A stretch of DNA of 64,000 nt from Acanthamoeba sp. SK_2022b (taxonomy: Eukaryota; Discosea; Longamoebia; Acanthamoebidae). Location of the stretch: the NCBI GenBank assembly GCA_027943245.1, contig JANDJZ010000174.1:17558-81557 (forward strand), in the 5' to 3' direction. Positions 62,351-64,000 of this stretch are shown here, in pieces. Positions within the stretch are counted from its first letter, which is position 1; each line of letters begins with the position of its first letter. The notes under the pieces were generated by a model. The model worked only from the letters and a program-made list of their open reading frames with translations. It had not been told where the DNA came from and searched no databases. The translations under genes and the position numbers were made by a program.

Positions 62351-62900
62351 AGCCCAACGACTTTGCTTGACGGTACACAGTTGATCTCATTTCAAGCTTA
62401 TGAGCAAGAGTTTCATTCACTCGGGCACAGCTACTGCAGTTCAGGCCAGCGCCGCCTCCACCTTCCAGCAGTTGTGTTACATGTGTGCCTCATGGTAAAA
62501 CCACGGTGAGAGGTTACCCTCTGAGGTGATGTGGAGTGCTCTCTCTTCTCCCATTCTGTCACTCTCACGCACACAGAACTACCTGCTCTGAGCGTGGTCA
62601 CCTCAGTGCGCGAACCACGGCAGTTGTGGCGGTCCTCGGCCTCACGGGTCTCCCCAAGGACCTGCCTGGCCATTAGGTGGTGCCCCTGCAGGCACACGCG
62701 AGGACTTGAAAGAGTTCAGGCCTCTGTTCTCCGTTCTTCCGGAGATGGGGATGGCGTGGGGCTCAGCCATCCTCTGTGTGTCTATCCACTCCCCCTCTTC
62801 TCCTCTTCTTTTTTCCTTCATATCGTGCAGGTGGAGGTGGCGGTCGAGCCTATCAAACTCTCTCGCCCGCAAGCCATTCGCGACGTCAAGAAGCACCAGC

Positions 62901-62973
62901 CGTCCAGCACCTGCAACGATCCGCGTACAACCAAGCACGAGAGACCGCGGCCAACGAACTCACTCCCTGTAGC
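62901..62973 (+). repeat. diverged direct repeat, copy 2
   Basis: Partner of 62277-62350, about 620 bp apart. It may be a local duplication of an exon or of part of a lost element. Confidence 0.75.
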
Positions 62974-63039
62974 GTTCTACAACTCGAATACAACTCTTTT
63001 CTTTTATGTTCGCTTTCTACACCTGGGTAAGCGGGCCTT

Positions 63040-64000
63040 CAAGCGCGACGCAGTAACGCACAGTGGAGCTGTAGGAGGACGTGACGAAGGGGTAAGGCCA
63101 CTGTAGATGCTGCTGGCGGGAGGCGGCGTCGGTCGGCAGCTCCCGTCAACGATGGCGTTACGGCAGTCCATCGCCTGGAAGTAACCGTTCCGCTGGAACT
63201 TGTCCCAGTACTCTGGTGTAGGGCAGCTGTCGAGTTTCGATCTCCCATAACACGATTCCAAGACTGCAGGCAGATCGCTCGTCGTATTCAACGCGCTTGT
63301 GGGTCAACACCTCCGGAGCCAGCCACTGCCAGGTCCGCAGGGCGCTTCGTCGAGAGTCGGGTTGACATGTCGCGCCAGGTCTGGTCCGCCCAGTCCAACC
63401 CACCTAGACGGTCATCCATTCACTGTCAGCACGACCTAGCCCGCGGCGGGGCGCGTGCGTGCGCGTTGCGGTACCAAAGTCGCCGATCTTGGCCACCACG
63501 CGCGCGGTCGGGGACAAACTGGCCAGCTGGAAGCGGATGCGCGAAAGGGCCTCGTGAGTTGGGGAAGAGAACGAGGCGGTAAATGGGGGGGGAGAGAGAG
63601 AGGTGGAGATACGAAGACGTTGGGACTGCGGAGATCGCGATGCACGTGAAGGTAGCGCATGCCCTTGGCCACGTCGAACGCGATGCGCCAGAGGAGCCGC
63701 CACGGGATGCGGTCGTCGGGGACCGGCGGCGGCCTCCGCTTGAGGCAGCTCGATGGCAGGAAGCCCCGTACGTTGTGGGTGGTCACCACCTCGCACAGGT
63801 CCTCCAAGTCCTTGAGTCGAGATCAGTAGGTGGTAGGTCGCCCCGCGGCACGAATTCCATCACCATCAAATGCTCGTAACAAATCCACAGGTCAGCGCCC
63901 ACGACGCGCATGAACTGGCTGCCCGCACTCGCGTACCGTTCTCTACGCGCGCCGAGACGATGATTCGGTAGCCCGGATCGAGCTGCTGCCAGCAGGAGCC
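63040..64000 (-). CDS. TKL-type protein kinase domain, N-terminus beyond the right edge
   Basis: Partial gene running in from beyond 64000. Reading leftward: DPGYRIIVSARVEN at the edge, an intron, then FMRVVGADLWICYEHLMVME and FVPRGDL (end of the N-lobe, hinge). Next come KDLEDLCEVVTTHNVRGFLP (insert), PWRLLWRIAFDVAKGMRYLH, the catalytic loop HRDLRSPNVF, KIGDFGTATR with the DFG motif, LGGLDWADQTW, then WQWLAPEVLTHKRVEYDERS with the APE motif, LGIVLWEIETRQLPYT and EYWDKFQRNGYFQAMDCRNA. HRDLRSPN and the WL.PEV...LWE pattern are those of tyrosine-kinase-like Ser/Thr kinases, abundant in amoebae. Essential Asp residues are present, so the kinase is probably active. The C-terminal end past about 63100 is unclear. 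The ATP-binding Lys and Gly-loop lie outside the window. Confidence 0.85.

Larger units (their letters stand above)
61174..63040. other. unassigned region with a duplicated segment and weak coding signals
   Basis: These 1.9 kb lie between the dioxygenase and the kinase. I see no confident gene. A minus-strand stretch at about 61247-61560 has protein-like readings (ILTYSIQIQRIEEEALELVV; end MRLMSAHAAQPYHTSL) and could be the last exon of a gene running in from the right, possibly the kinase. A 73-bp segment near 62277 recurs diverged near 62901. Plus-strand readings around 62700-62990 are open but have no recognisable domain. Confidence 0.4.

Overview
This window reads as nuclear DNA of a free-living amoeba close to Acanthamoeba. 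This is inferred from GC-rich exons, many short GT-AG introns, genes packed on both strands with short intergenic gaps, and the protein set: many-domain signalling proteins, a hybrid histidine kinase, F-box proteins, a hemerythrin domain and a BEACH protein. I see no bacterial operons, CRISPR array, rRNA or convincing tRNA. Exon limits were read by eye from splice signals and frame, so gene ends are firmer than internal exons.

Layout. 1-760: 3' end of an unidentified gene (+). 812-2427: mucin-like type I membrane protein (-). 2428-7161: AT-rich, gene-poor block built of nested inverted repeats, apparently transposon remains. 7162-10339: F-box protein running into a clathrin-heavy-chain-linker-like region (+). 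10442-12005: SANT-domain protein (-). 12260-13739: CDC123 (+). 13841-15684: CCNDBP1/GCIP-like protein (+). 15851-18727: B-box plus DUF2009 protein (-). 18961-20384: Gfo/Idh/MocA oxidoreductase (-). 20951-23275: ALG7/DPAGT1 (+). 23365-26466: hybrid histidine kinase (-). 26787-33449: WDR81-like pseudokinase/BEACH/WD40 protein (-). 33696-36334: F-box protein with acidic and His-rich tracts (+). 36488-38589: LRR protein (+). 38714-41833: POT/PTR peptide transporter (-). 42222-43278: TMEM70-like mitochondrial protein (-). 43414-50413: diflavin reductase / RasGEF / ankyrin / hemerythrin protein (-). 50615-52964: BAR-domain protein (-). 53181-54779: RING-H2 E3 (-). 54855-56142: UBA-like Pro/Gln-rich protein (-). 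56558-57297: gamma-glutamylcyclotransferase-like protein (-). 57699-59331: PEX2 (+). 59528-61173: 2-oxoglutarate/Fe(II) dioxygenase (+). 61174-63040: mostly unassigned, with a duplicated segment. 63040-64000: TKL-type protein kinase, cut by the right edge (-).

The most striking object is 43414-50413. A complete NADPH-FAD-FMN reductase is spliced in frame into a Ras guanine-nucleotide exchange factor, then ankyrin repeats and a hemerythrin domain with a full set of diiron ligands. I know of no described protein with this order. It suggests a redox- or oxygen/NO-responsive activator of a Ras-family GTPase. A BAR-domain gene lies just upstream on the same strand.

Most other genes are eukaryotic housekeeping or trafficking functions: translation initiation (CDC123), N-glycosylation (ALG7), endosome maturation (WDR81), peroxisome import (PEX2), ATP synthase/complex I assembly (TMEM70) and ubiquitination (F-box, RING). 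They share compact divergent promoters and no operon-like logic. All long dinucleotide repeats here lie inside introns.
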